DNA of 64,000 nucleotides from Episyrphus balteatus (lineage: Eukaryota; Arthropoda; Insecta; Diptera; Syrphidae). Where the stretch lies: the NCBI RefSeq assembly GCF_945859705.1, contig NC_079135.1, positions 26,172,179 through 26,236,178 on the forward strand, read 5' to 3'. The notes below the pieces were generated by a model. That model saw only the letters and a program-made list of their open reading frames with translations, had not been told where the DNA came from and searched no databases. Below, piece after piece: positions 23,401-34,043 of this stretch. Position 1 is the first letter of the stretch. The number at the start of each line of letters is the position of its first letter. Made by a program: the position numbers and the translations under genes.

Positions 23401-26400
23401 ATCAAGTTTATTGTTTCTACAAATTTACTGAAAGAGATTACCAATGGCTGATGACCCATGGCTGCCCTTGTCTCTCTCAGTAAATCGAAGGAAACACCTG
23501 TAAAACAAACGGGATGAAAGGGACAGAAAGACCAGTCATTGTTGCGGTAAATTTTACCGTAACAGGATAAGGTTATAAAGTTTAATGATCAAGCTTTAAA
23601 ATCAAGAATCCTCACAAATTTTTTGGTGTTAGTAATAGAAAAAAATGTACTAGTTATGTGGACATTTAATGAAGGACATTAGGTAGTAAAAGTGAAGTTA
23701 ACTTTTATGTTTAACTTATATGTTTTGCCAAAATTATACGACAAAAAAATGGAATCTCAATTACTTAAAAATAATGAGTTGTTATTGCATTTGAATTTCC
23801 ATATAACCTAACTATAGAGACTACAAAACTTGGACATCTGAAACATACAATTTAAAGATCTTTCAATAAATTCCAATACCTAATTTTAAAAATGCAATAA
23901 AATAACGAATAATTTCTACTAAATTTCGATAGTTTCATTAGTTTTGAGTTGCGTTGCACGGCGCGGAAAAAATTTCGTTTCGAGAAAAATGCGTTTACAT
24001 TTTTCGTAACCTACTGCATTAGATTTGGAGCGCATGGGTTTGAAGACTTTCTATGAGCTTTTGATGCTTCATACAACGCTAAGATCAGTGAAAATAGTTT
24101 TTTAGATGGTAAAGAATTTTTTAAACAAAAAGTGCAAAGAGTTTCCGAGGGATTTCCACCCCTTGACGCGGAAAAATAATGAAGATTTTTGGTTATTTTT
24201 TTTTTAGAGATTAATTTACTTATAGATTAATATTTAGTTAATTTATGAGTTAAAGCTTTTTTGACGAAAGTTGCAATAGATGATGTGTTTTGCCAAGTTA
24301 TTTAGTGCATCAATGTTTTAGTTCAAAGGAATTTAACAACATTTTGCCATTCAAAAATCGAACACAACAACACTGATTCATCTTTTAAGCTCGATTTCAT
24401 TTGTTTGTAGCTTTTTTCTCAAGAAACATAGACTTTTCTATAGCCTAATATTTAAACTAAATGTTAAGACCATAATCTACCAAAAACCAATCTTTAAAAA
24501 TCAAGCTTTTAGCTTTTAAAGCCAATAATGTTTATTATATTTCACAAATATTCATCATAATATTTCATCTCTCGCTGCTGCTACAGAAAGTTCGAATATT
24601 TGTTTATTATTTGTTTATTTTCGTTACTCCTAGTTACACTTGTAGTTTTTTAGAAGCAAAATAGTTTGAATTCGCCAGACTACAAATAAATGAAAATTTT
24701 TATGAAACAGAAAACTACAACTCCATACTTTATTTGTGCTTGTAACTACAAGTCTACAAGTACAACACTAATAGTTTTATGAAATAGGGCCCAGGGCCCT
24801 ATATCATAAAAGTACAAGACTAATAATTATTTGTGAATTTACTTGTAGCTTGTAAATTATGAGCAAATTTCTGTTTCATAAAGAATTCGAATAGACTAAT
24901 AACTACAAGTATCGTAGACTTGTAACTACAAGCAAATTTACAAATGAGGCGAATGTTTCTGTTTCATAAAAGTATTTGCGCACAAATTTATTAGTAATAG
25001 ACTTGTAACTACAAGCGAATTTCTTACAAGAGTAGAAAGACTAATAAAGAAAAATATGGAGTCTAATTTTGGGTCATTTGCTCTTTGAATGTGCTTTATG
25101 GATAAGGTTTTATAAGTTAAATGATCAAGCATTATAATCAAGAATCCTCACCAATTTTTGGGTGTTAGTGATAGAAAAAAATGTACTAGTTGTGTTGACA
25201 TTTAATGAAGGACATAAGGTAGTTAGAGTGAAATAACAATGCAGTCTTTTTAATTTGAATGATGTCAAAAAAGTGTTTGGCACTAAAATCAATCTTTTTT
25301 GTCTAGTGATAAATAGTCTTGGCTTACAAATCTGTATGTATTCAACAAAATGCAATTACCACTCAAAATAGAAGCTTTCCAGTGTAGCTATAAGCGTTTT
25401 AAAGGATATAAGTAAATAATGCGTTTTATTGCAATTTTTTCCATATAACCTCACTATAGAGACTACAAGACTTGGGCATCTGACACATACAATTTAAATA
25501 TCTTTCCAAAAAATACCAATAACTAATTTTATAAATGCAATGAATTAACGATTAATTTGCACTAAATTTCGATAGTTTCATTAGTTTTTGAATTACTTTG
25601 CACGGCGGCGGCGCGGAAAAAATGTGTTTCGAGAAAAATAAATCACAACAAAAACATTACTGTTAAAAAAAGAGCCAAGTTCTCCTTTGTTGAAATTATG
25701 CTGGCACAAAAAGTACTGAGATGTAAAAGTGTACCAAGTTCTAAAGTTTGGGTTCAAATTCGTATCAGTAAAATTTTGATTGTTCTCTTGACAATTTTTC
25801 TTTTCATTACCGATTTTTAAAGTTATTTCAAAAATTGCCAAGGAAACAATCAAAATTTTATTGATACGAATTTGAACCCAAACTTTAGAACTTGGTACAC
25901 TTTTACATCTCAGTACTTTTTGTGCCAGCATAATTTCAACAAAGGAGAACTTGGCTCTTTTTTTAACAGTAATGTTTTTGTTGTGATTTCACTACTTTTT
26001 GCAAGGTATGGCTGTAGAATTGAAGATCTCTATATATGATGAAAATTCAGCGGAAATGGGCGGTTGCCACGCCCCCTGGCTGAAATTCTCAAATTTTAAA
26101 TTTTTTCCTTTTTATAAACTACCAGCTCTACCGTTCTACCAAATTTCAAGATTCTACAATAATCAGAAGTGCTCTATAATATTTAATGATAATTCAGCGG
26201 AAATGGGCGGTTACCACGCCCCCTGGCTGAAATTCTCAAATTTTAAAATTTTTTCATTGTATAAACTACCAGTTCTACCATTCCACCAAATTTCAAGATT
26301 CTACGATAATCAGAAGTGCTCTATAATATTTTATGAAAATTCAGCGGAAATGGGCGGATGCCACGCCCCCTGGCTGAAATTCTCAAATTTTAAATTTTTT

Positions 26401-29400
26401 CCCTTGTACAAACTACCAGCTCTACCATTCTACCAAATTTCAAGATTCTACGATAATCAGAAGTGCTCTATAATATTTGATGATAATTCAGCGGAAATGG
26501 GCGGATGCCACGCCCCCTGAATTGAAAATCTCAAATTTTCGATTTTTCCCTTTGTATACACCACAAGCCCTATCACCGTGTAAAATTTCAAGTTTCTACG
26601 TTAACGGGAAGTTCTCCATAATTTTGATGATCTGTCAGTGAGTGAGTGAGTGAGTGAGTGAGTGAGTGAGTCAGTCAGTTACGGTTTTTGCGATTTTTGA
26701 AGCCCTATATCTCAGAAACTACTCATCGTAAAAGGCTTAAATTTTGTGAGGAGTTTGGTTTTGACAAGCTCAATAAATGTAGCGAGTTTGAATATTCTAG
26801 CATCTTTGGTGTGGAAGTTAGAGGGGGGTCGAAAATGGCCTGAGTTGTTTCCTGTAAATAAGGGTGTAGTGCCAAAGTTGCTAGAGAACTTGGCTGGGCA
26901 CTACCGTGCCCCTTGATTTTTCGTTACCTACTGCATTAGATTTGGAGCGCAATTTTTGGGTTTGAAGACTATTTAGGAACTTTTGATGCTTCATATAACG
27001 CTAAGACCACTAAAATATTTTTTTAAATGGTAAAGAATTTTTTAAACAAAAAGTGCAAAAAGTTCCCGAAGTAATATGAAGATTAAATTTGGTTATTTAT
27101 CCTTAAAGATTAATTTACTTATAGATAAATATTTACTTCATTTATGAGTTTAAGCTTTTTTGACGAAAGTTGCAAAAGATGATTTGTTTTGCCAAGTAAT
27201 ATTTAGTGCATCAATGTTTAAGTTCAAAGGAATTTCACAACATTTTTCCATTCAAAAATCGAACACAACAACACTGATTCATCTTTAAAGCTCAATTTCA
27301 TTTGTTTGTAGTTTTTTTCGCAAGAAACATAGACTTTTCTATAGCCTAATATTTAAACTAAATGTTGAGACCATAATCTACCAAAAACCAATCTTTAAAA
27401 ATCAAACTTTTAGCTTATAAAGCCAATAATGTTTATTATATTTCACAAATATTCCTCATAATATTTCGTCTCTCGCTGCTGCTACAAAAAGTTCGAATAT
27501 TTGTTTATTTTTGTTACCCCTAGTAACACTTGTAGTTTTTTAGAAGCAAAATAGTTTGAATTCGCCAGACTACAAATGAATGAAAATTTGTATGAAACAG
27601 AAAGCTACAACTCCATACTTTATTTGTGCTTGTAACTACAAGTCTACAAGTACAACACTAACGGCCAATTTCTTCACATGAGTCCTAAGTCAGTCTAGTA
27701 CCCGGTCTAGCTAGACCAGGTCCTAGCACTAGTACTCGGTCCTAACGAAAAGTTAGGACCTGAGCATTTCTTCACATTTATAGGACCTGATCTAAAATTA
27801 CAACGCAGTCCTAAGAATTAATTCGTATAAAACTGGTCTAACTGTCATTTTGACAATATTTTGATGTTTTAATTATATTATTTTGATAATTCAGCAAATT
27901 AAACAAAAGAAAATAGACAAAAAACGTTTAAATTTAGTGATATCACCATTCAGAAAATAATTTTAAAAAAATTATAATGACGCAAGAAGACCTAACAAGA
28001 AAAAATGCAAATAAAAAAAAGTTAAAATTCAAGATTCAAGTTCTATCAAGAAGTGTCACCATCAAAAATGGGATGTCATGATCTATTAATTATGACGGTC
28101 GCCTGCCGGAAGAAGAATTATATTAAGTTAAGAAATAAAAAAAGATAGTTTGCGTTTAAGACGTTTGTACTTATATATATCAATAAAAATAACAGTTTTT
28201 AAAAGCGCAGTCTTTTTTTGTGTCATTATGTCTCATAGAAGTCATTGTTGCGAGTCGGGTTATTAACTATAACTTGAAGAAATAAAAGGCTATGACTTTT
28301 TTGTTTAAAAAGTCTACCCACAACTTTTTGAATTTGTTTAAAAAGTCTACCCACAACTTTTTGAATTTGTTTAAAAAGTCTACCCACAACTTTTTGAATT
28401 GCGGGATAGATGTCATTTTCCAGCTGTGCATCAAAAATTAAATCCATTTTCTTCAAAAAAAAAAATATATAAAAGGCACAATTTCTATAAAAATGCCAAA
28501 ATCAGAATAAAAATCAATAAAAGCAAAAAGTATCTATTTGAAAAGTCACCAAATCTCGTAACTGCTAATTAAATTTTGAAATAAATACAAAAAATTCAAC
28601 CAAATCGTCGCTAGACTGTCGATTTTTAGGTTCTAACTTTTAAGAAGTCCTAAGTAAAAATCGGTACCAATTTGACAGTACTAGGCCTTAGTACTCGTGT
28701 GAAGAAATCACTTGGTACCGATTTGAGTCCTAACGATTGGTATAATAACCAGGTACTAGCAGAGCTAGCTAGTACCGAGTCCTAACTAGTACTCGGTCCT
28801 AAATTGACAGTTCTAGGGCTTAGTACTTGAGTGAAGAAATGAGTTGATACCGATTTGAGTACAAACTTTAGGACTAAGACCGGTTCTAGCGCTAGGACTC
28901 TGTGAAGAAATTGGCCGTAATAGTTTTATGAAATAGGGCACAGATTTTAGACCCAAAAATAGGTCCCAGAAAATTTGAGCCCTTAATATTAATGTTAAGT
29001 ACTTCTGCATTGCACTTTTTTACTTCCCATAAGAATAACACAGGATTTTTTTTTATTTCTGATTCGTATAACTAATGAAGGACAAACTCCATTGCCATGC
29101 AGATGAAAAATTTTTGTAGAGAATTTAATGCTCAACAAAAAAGGTATAGGGTCAATGTGGGTAAATGTAAACAATTTCATGTCTTTTTTTTCTTTTGACT
29201 TTAGATTTTAATATGATTTTACGGAACAACTTGACAGGTATCTTCAAATGCAAATATGAAATGATGGCAATTCTTCTTTATAAATTTAAACAAATATTAA
29301 CCAAAGTGTTTAAATTGCTGTCAAATATGGCAAGTTTACAAATACCCCACCATGTTTGTGTTTTTTTACAAATTCGGGGTAAATGTAAACAGTGGTTTAA

Positions 29401-31357
29401 AATTTAGAATTTCCTCTTTATCAAGTAGGATAACGACTTGAAAAACGTTCAAGAAGGTATTTGAAAAAAACTTTTTCAAATTCCAATAAAAGTTTTTGTT
29501 TTCTTCCTTTGATTCTTTATATAGGCACCCAATATGCATCCTGAGCAGCTCTGAACGTCATATTTTTATTTTTTTTACGTCAAAGACCGATTTTGCAACA
29601 TCATTCACTGAAAACGATGTTTTGGCTACTTTAAAGTGTTACTCCGTGGCACTTTAGCAATAGTAATTGACTAAAACTACTTTATTTTTATTAAAACCAA
29701 TAATTTCAGCAAAAATATATGTTTACATTTACCCCCAGAATACGTTGTTTACATTTTCCCATCATGAAAAATATTCTGGGGTAAATATAAACACATGCAA
29801 ATCGACATAAATGTCCTGTATTTTAAAATTTGTTTGTTTCACATAGAATCTACATCAAAATTCGAAACTAAAAAGTATTTGCAAATTGTACTGACTTAAT
29901 TGAATCTGCAAAAATTTTTAATACTTCTGAAAGACTAACGACTTGTTTGGCACTTTAAAAAATTATCTTTCACGGAAAATACGCTCGTCGAATGAATCTC
30001 TTGACAGCAATGAGTTTTATGTATAAGTTAAAAAATACATGCGTCCGCGATTTGTACTTATGTATGCATCAAAAAGATTTAACTGAAGCTTGTTATGAGC
30101 CATGTTCTCATTTACCCCTGTTTACATTTACCCACATTGACCCTACAGTGTTTTTTTTTTCATTTAATCAAATCAGTCATAAGTTATTCGAGGTCAATGG
30201 TAAATTTATCTATAATTCAACCGTTTTTTTTTTTTACAATTGACATGATTTTTATTTTGTAACACAGTGTTTCCGCATGACAGTGGAGTTCACCCTTCAT
30301 TAGTTATAAGAACCAACTTTTTTTTAAATTTGGTATGCCATTTTTAAGAAAATATTCCAAAAATGTGTTTTTTGAAAATTTTATTAAATTTTTGTTGAAA
30401 TCTGCTTTGTCGTTAACGAGAAATTCATAAATAAAAAAAACCGTTCTATGGCCGGTACCGTTAAAGCCGTTTTTGAAATAAATTAACTTTTCTATTTGTG
30501 ATTATGACAGGTACCGTTAGTTTTGGTCCCATAAAAAAATTTCAGTTTGTCCTCTAGGAAATCACCCAAAAATGTTAACTACCAAGTTTGAAGAAAATTT
30601 ATCTAGTAGTTTAGGCAGTAGCTCAAGTTACTTACAGACGGACAGACAGAATTGCCGGACGAATCCTAAACTTGCTCTATAGTAAAAATTGCGATGCGGA
30701 AGTACTTACTTAACATTAATATTAAGGGTTCAAATTTTCTGGGACCTATTTTTCGTCTAAACGAAACTTTTGAACCTGGTTCCGAGAAAACCAAACAATT
30801 TTTTTTTTAATGGCCTAATATTGAACCAGTTCCTAATTGTAAATTTTGATTTTAGGAATGGATGTCAGTTTCTCTGGAATTCTGTCTAACATTGAAGACA
30901 TAGCGGATCCAAGTCGTCGGAAAAATAAACGTAAAAAAGAAGATCCCGAAGAGGAATACACAAAAGAGGATCTTTGTTTCTCATTGCAAGAGACTATCTT
31001 TGCTATGTTAGTGGAGATTACTGAAAGAGCTATGGCACATTGTGGATCAAATGAAGTAAAACATTGTACAACACGAGAAACCAATTATTATTATATTTGA
31101 GAATTTAAATTCAGGTTCTTATTGTTGGTGGAGTTGGTTGCAATTTGCGTCTGCAAGAAATGATGGAAATAATGTGCAAAGAACGTAATGGAAAACTCTT
31201 TGCTATCGACGAAAGATACTGTATCGACAATGGTCTGATGATTGCTCATGCGGGTGCCGAAGAATTTGGATCTGGATCAAGAATGAAATTTGAGGATTCC
31301 TCTGTCACGCAAAGATTTCGAACAGATGAAGTGGAGGTCACTTGGAGAGATGACTAA
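20489..31357 (+). CDS. Tcs3: tRNA t6A threonylcarbamoyltransferase (OSGEP/Kae1)
   Basis: Four exons: 20489-20603, 20666-21145, 30856-31055 and 31115-31357; the joined frame is 345 aa, matching cytosolic OSGEP/Kae1. The enzyme is the catalytic subunit of the KEOPS complex. It transfers threonylcarbamoyl from TC-AMP to A37 of ANN-decoding tRNAs. Visible signatures are the N-terminal GIEGSANKIGVGII nucleotide-fold strand, the metal-binding HCIGH pair (His109, His113), YVSGGNTQV, and VLIVGGVGCN. Asp at about 303 (in IDNGLM) is the third metal ligand. Intron 2 is 9,710 bp and begins with an unusual donor, GGTTTTTA rather than GTRAGT. If it were retained the protein would stop one codon later, at about 200 aa. 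A charged RRKNKRKKEDPEEE insertion occurs where family members have a variable loop. Confidence 0.95.
21214..24792. mobile_element. GGGCCCTATTTCAT element, copy 1
   Basis: Ends GGGCCCTATTTCATAAAAC and GTTTTATGAAATAGGGCCC. Subterminal repeats of CTTGTAACTACAAG occur at both ends. Homologous along its length to 24794-28938. Interrupted by a 2,051-bp insertion (21514-23564). No transposase seen; a non-autonomous DNA transposon is inferred. Confidence 0.8.
21514..23564. mobile_element. LTR-like insertion with GGAT duplication (possible solo LTR)
   Basis: The neighbouring copy 2 provides the empty site: GCTTTATGGATAAGG is continuous there. Here the insertion starts TGTTAC, ends GTAACA, and is flanked by GGAT on both sides (21510-21513 and 23565-23568). 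TG..CA ends and a 4-bp duplication fit a Gypsy-type LTR; a 2-kb solo LTR is large, so a non-autonomous element remains possible. It contains a GC-richer block (22500-22750) and no convincing gene. Confidence 0.7.
25644..25990. repeat. Near-perfect 345-bp palindrome
   Basis: Arms of about 160 bp: the left half containing ATCACAACAAAAACATTACT is repeated inverted in the right half ending AGTAATGTTTTTGTTGTGAT, with a loop near 25815. The near identity suggests recent origin or gene conversion. The open frame across it is spurious. Confidence 0.85.
26044..26520. repeat. 147-bp tandem repeat, about 3.3 copies
   Basis: The motif AATTCAGCGGAAATGGGCGG recurs at 26044, 26191, 26338 and 26485, exactly 147 bp apart, each followed by CCACGCCCCCTG. 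Because 147 is divisible by 3, an open frame (25999-26520) runs through it as a 49-residue repeat. No start context or homology supports a protein. Confidence 0.9.
26634..26681. repeat. (GTGA)n microsatellite
   Basis: TCAGTGAGTGAGTGAGTGAG repeated and ending in AGTCAGTCAGTT. It immediately follows the 147-bp repeat array, as in many insect tandem-repeat-bearing elements. Confidence 0.85.
27662..28917. mobile_element. PIF/Harbinger-like element with TAA duplication
   Basis: Ends CGGCCAATTTCTTCACA and TGTGAAGAAATTGGCCG, flanked by TAA (27659-27661 and 28918-28920). Copy 1 has the uninterrupted site ACACTAATAGTTTTATG. The subterminal regions are full of GGTCCTA/TAGGACC units. No complete transposase; small coding-looking remnants (28226-28456 on the - strand) are present. 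Confidence 0.85.
28301..28399 (-). repeat. 33-bp triplication inside the Harbinger-like element
   Basis: Three consecutive 33-bp copies (TTGTTTAAAAAGTCTACCCA...) translate on the - strand as IQKVVGRLFKQ repeated three times within a 76-residue frame. The frame is kept because the unit is a multiple of three. Function unknown; probably a decayed element protein. Confidence 0.75.
28950..30757. mobile_element. Fold-back element next to Tcs3 exon 3
   Basis: The left arm (AAAATAGGTCCCAGAAAATT, ATTAATATTAATGTTAAGTA) is mirrored at 30690-30757. A second mirrored pair is CTAATGAAGG...GGAGTTCACCCTTCATTAG. It contains a nested MITE at 29148-30144. The right end lies about 100 bp before the exon 3 acceptor. 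Confidence 0.75.
29148..30144. mobile_element. Nested MITE, AGGGTCAATGTGGG ends
   Basis: AGGGTCAATGTGGGTAAATG at the left and CATTTACCCACATTGACCCT at the right; additional GGTAAATGTAAAC units inside. TA flanks the left end. No transposase. Confidence 0.7.
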
Positions 31358-31429
31358 GTTCTTTTTTTTTTTTATTTAACGAATAAGAAATATACGAAAA
31401 TTAAAAAAAAAATTATTCAGAAGAATCTA

Positions 31430-31435
31430 AATAAA
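31430..31435 (+). terminator. Polyadenylation signal of Tcs3
   Basis: AATAAA about 73 bp after the stop codon. Confidence 0.6.
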
Positions 31436-31489
31436 TGACGGAGAAATTTTTAGACCTTGTGGATTTATTCGTTTCTGAAAGAAGTTTGT

Positions 31490-31655
31490 TTTAGTTTTTA
31501 AGAATCTTTGAAAGGGACTTTTCTTCTAATCTGACTGATCTATCTCTACTACCTCGTGCTGCTCCTTTGACTCGTCCTCTTCCTCGGCTTGTTGTTTTTG
31601 ACCTCATAGGAGATGGACTTTCATCTTCATCAATGATCAGGGTATTTTCCATTTA
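31490..31655 (-). pseudogene. mre11 3'-end fragment
   Basis: On the - strand it reads like mre11 exon 5: acidic DEDESPSP, then RGRGR and AARGS, running into what in the real genes is the exon 5 donor and intron (SVRLE...). The conserved MPQLDISM segment is deleted. It includes homologous intron sequence, so it is a DNA-level duplicate, not a retrocopy. It sits just past the Tcs3 3' end, about 6 kb from the mre11 cluster. Confidence 0.7.
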
Positions 31656-32035
31656 AGGCTCTCAAAAGTTTATTAAAACAACTTTTGAAAGCATTGAACT
31701 AAGTAATTACAGTTCAATTTTAAAAGTTAATGTGACCTTTAGTTCAAATGTGTTCTGCAACTGTTTAGCTCATCAGTTAAATGCAGTTGTACCCTATGAC
31801 GCAAACATTGTGGTCGATGAATACACATTTTTCTATGCAGCTCCGTACTAAAAAACTAAAAGCATAACGAAATTTTTTATTCCAGATTTTGTTTTGATAT
31901 TTTTATATGTTTCGCTTCAGCTGCGTACTAGGCTTGAATTATAAAACATTTTGTGAGACTTGTTTACACCATTCTAACTTTAAAGCAGTCCTCTTAATTT
32001 TGGCCAGTTACAAACACCTTTTTTTTATTTCTACA

Positions 32036-32781
32036 GGGTCATCCCATAACTATCAAAACGATAATCGCAAAAATGATAATCGAAAACGTGATCGTCTTTG
32101 ATTTGCTCTACATAACTCAATCGCTATCGTCTCATTTTGTCATCATGAAATTGCATACTTTAGGGTGTTTATTGAAGCAATAATTGATTTGGTTGAGAAA
32201 AATAAAATGGCATCTGCCCAAAATAATTAAAAACATTTCATTTGGAATTGAAAAAGAAAAAAATATGTTTTATTTTGGAATATACATAAGCCGAAAGTGA
32301 AAGAGAAGGAAGCAAAGGTGGAGATGAAAAAAAAATGTGATTATAATCAGCCCTAAGGGAAACTTACATTTTCCACTAAACTGAAAAATACCGAGAGATG
32401 TCCGAGCTCAAACAACTATTCGCCAGGAAATCACAATAGAGGAATAGTGAAATTAAATTTTTCGCGGCTGGAATCCTGTTCACGTGAAACTCCCGATATG
32501 GCTGTTTGTGGTTATTTACATAAACAGTTTCTATAAATTGAGAAAATTCACAAAAAGGATTCATTTTGTTTACAAATTTATTCAGAACGATACCTTATTT
32601 AGCTATCGTCCAATAAATTCGTCTGAGCACAAAACGTTGTCATAATGAAAATCGAGTTACCGAAAGCAAAAAAAAAAAAAAACCATATCGTTTGAGATGA
32701 TAGCGATTTTATTGAAGTTACGAAAATCAAACGATCGTCGAAGCGATATCGTGTTTCATTAATCGAGTTATGGAATGACCC
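32036..32781. mobile_element. MITE with GGGTCATCCCATAACT ends
   Basis: Left GGGTCATCCCATAACT and right AGTTATGGAATGACCC are inverted. Cryptic AACGATAATCG / CGATATCG repeats inside. No transposase and no clear duplication. Confidence 0.68.
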
Positions 32782-33084
32782 CCAGAGCACAACGAAATCG
32801 TAACCGAAAATTTTATTATGCCTTTCGTTGCACAGTACGCAGTTTGATTAACGAAATTACCTGTGCTAGAATATTTGAAAGAGTTTTCAATTTTATGGAG
32901 ACTTTCAATTATACGTTTTTTTTTTCAAAAGCTATGATAATGTTTTTTCCCACTTTTTTAAGATTATATACTCTACTGCCTACTTTAAAGGAAAGTAAAC
33001 CGAAAGTAATGTAAACTCTGTTAATAATTTTTTAATTATACTAACCGAACATGACAGTGCCTTACATTTGTCATGACTCAACTA

Positions 33085-33514
33085 ATAGCGTTTTCGTTTG
33101 GTCTTCCGGGACTCTCCGGAATTCTTCCGAACGATTCTGAAACTGTTCGTTTGGCACTCAATGACAGTTCTAATTCTGAAAAGAAGAGAAAATCGATTCT
33201 GAATTTTGAGGCAGAATCAAAACCAGAATCACGCTGTTGTTCATTTCTCAATTTTTAGATTTTTAACTATGCACAAACTTTAAACTATATTAAAATAAAG
33301 TGAAGAAAACAAAAAAAAAAAAATAGATAACTTAATAATAATAAAAAAAAAATAAAAAAAAACAAAATTTTCATCAGACGTTCGCATTTGATGTTTCACA
33401 AATGCAAAGAAACCCAAACTTCAGAATCAAAAAATAGTATACAACTCTGATCGTTTGGCATTCCGGATCGGACAGTCCCGGACAGTTCTAAGAATTCCCA
33501 AACGAAAACGCTAT
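33085..33514. mobile_element. MITE with ATAGCGTTTTCGTTTGG ends
   Basis: Perfect 17-bp inverted ends ATAGCGTTTTCGTTTGG and CCAAACGAAAACGCTAT; CCGGGACTCTCCGG/CCGGACAGTCCCGG units are also mirrored. The open frame at 33073-33258 begins outside and is not a gene. Confidence 0.78.
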
Positions 33515-33523
33515 AAATTGTAT

Positions 33524-33801
33524 GGGACACACTACTGCTAGTATAGATACTATACTACGCTAAAAATCCTAGTATCTTTCTATACCATGGTACCTTTTAT
33601 TAGAATAGTAATTCCTGACACACATGTCGTAATAACTTCTACCATGGTATCTATACCAGTAGTGTGTCACGGGTAATAATGCTACCGTAGGATACCTACC
33701 CTAGTATTAGAACCATGGTGTTCGCATGATAGTTACTAGCATGGTATTCTCTGAAACACATGTATAGATTTATACCATGGAATCTAGCAGTGTGTCACGG
33801 G
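33524..33801. mobile_element. MITE with GTGTGTCACGGG ends, partly duplicated
   Basis: GGGACACACTACTG at 33524 and CAGTAGTGTGTCACGGG ending at 33673 enclose a palindromic body with CCATGGTA motifs. A second right-end-like segment extends it to about 33801. Confidence 0.7.
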
Positions 33802-34043
33802 TATAATACTTTTTGGATTATAAAATTTTCTTATAACAACTCTGGCATCATAATCATCACGTCAAAGTGTCACCGGTTGCTGATTATAAAAACAATTTGA
33901 CAACTCAACAAATTTATAGTACATTCGACTCCGATTTGTAAATATACAAGACGACAAAAATTCGATAAATAAATATTTTATTTTTAATATACCTATTCGT
34001 GTAAAGAAAAGGCATAATAATTTTAAAAGAATCACAAAAAATA

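Larger units (their letters stand above)
24794..28938. mobile_element. GGGCCCTATTTCAT element, copy 2
   Basis: Begins GGGCCCTATATCATAAAAG directly after copy 1 and ends TTTTATGAAATAGGGC. Relative to copy 1 it carries a palindrome plus tandem repeats (about 25640-26917) and a PIF/Harbinger-like element (27662-28917). Confidence 0.8.
21146..30855 (+). other. 9.7-kb intron 2 of Tcs3, nested transposons
   Basis: It consists of two adjoining copies of one element (21214-24792 and 24794-28938), each with its own insertion, then a fold-back element (28950-30757). Little original intron is left. Confidence 0.85.
31656..34043. other. Intergenic region packed with MITEs
   Basis: Between Tcs3 and the PRA1 gene I see only inverted-repeat elements (32036-32781, 33085-33514, 33524-33801) and AT-rich DNA; no gene. 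Confidence 0.6.

Noticed and set aside
25593..25931. 112-aa frame
   Set aside because: It crosses the long palindrome; the reading is a by-product of the arms.
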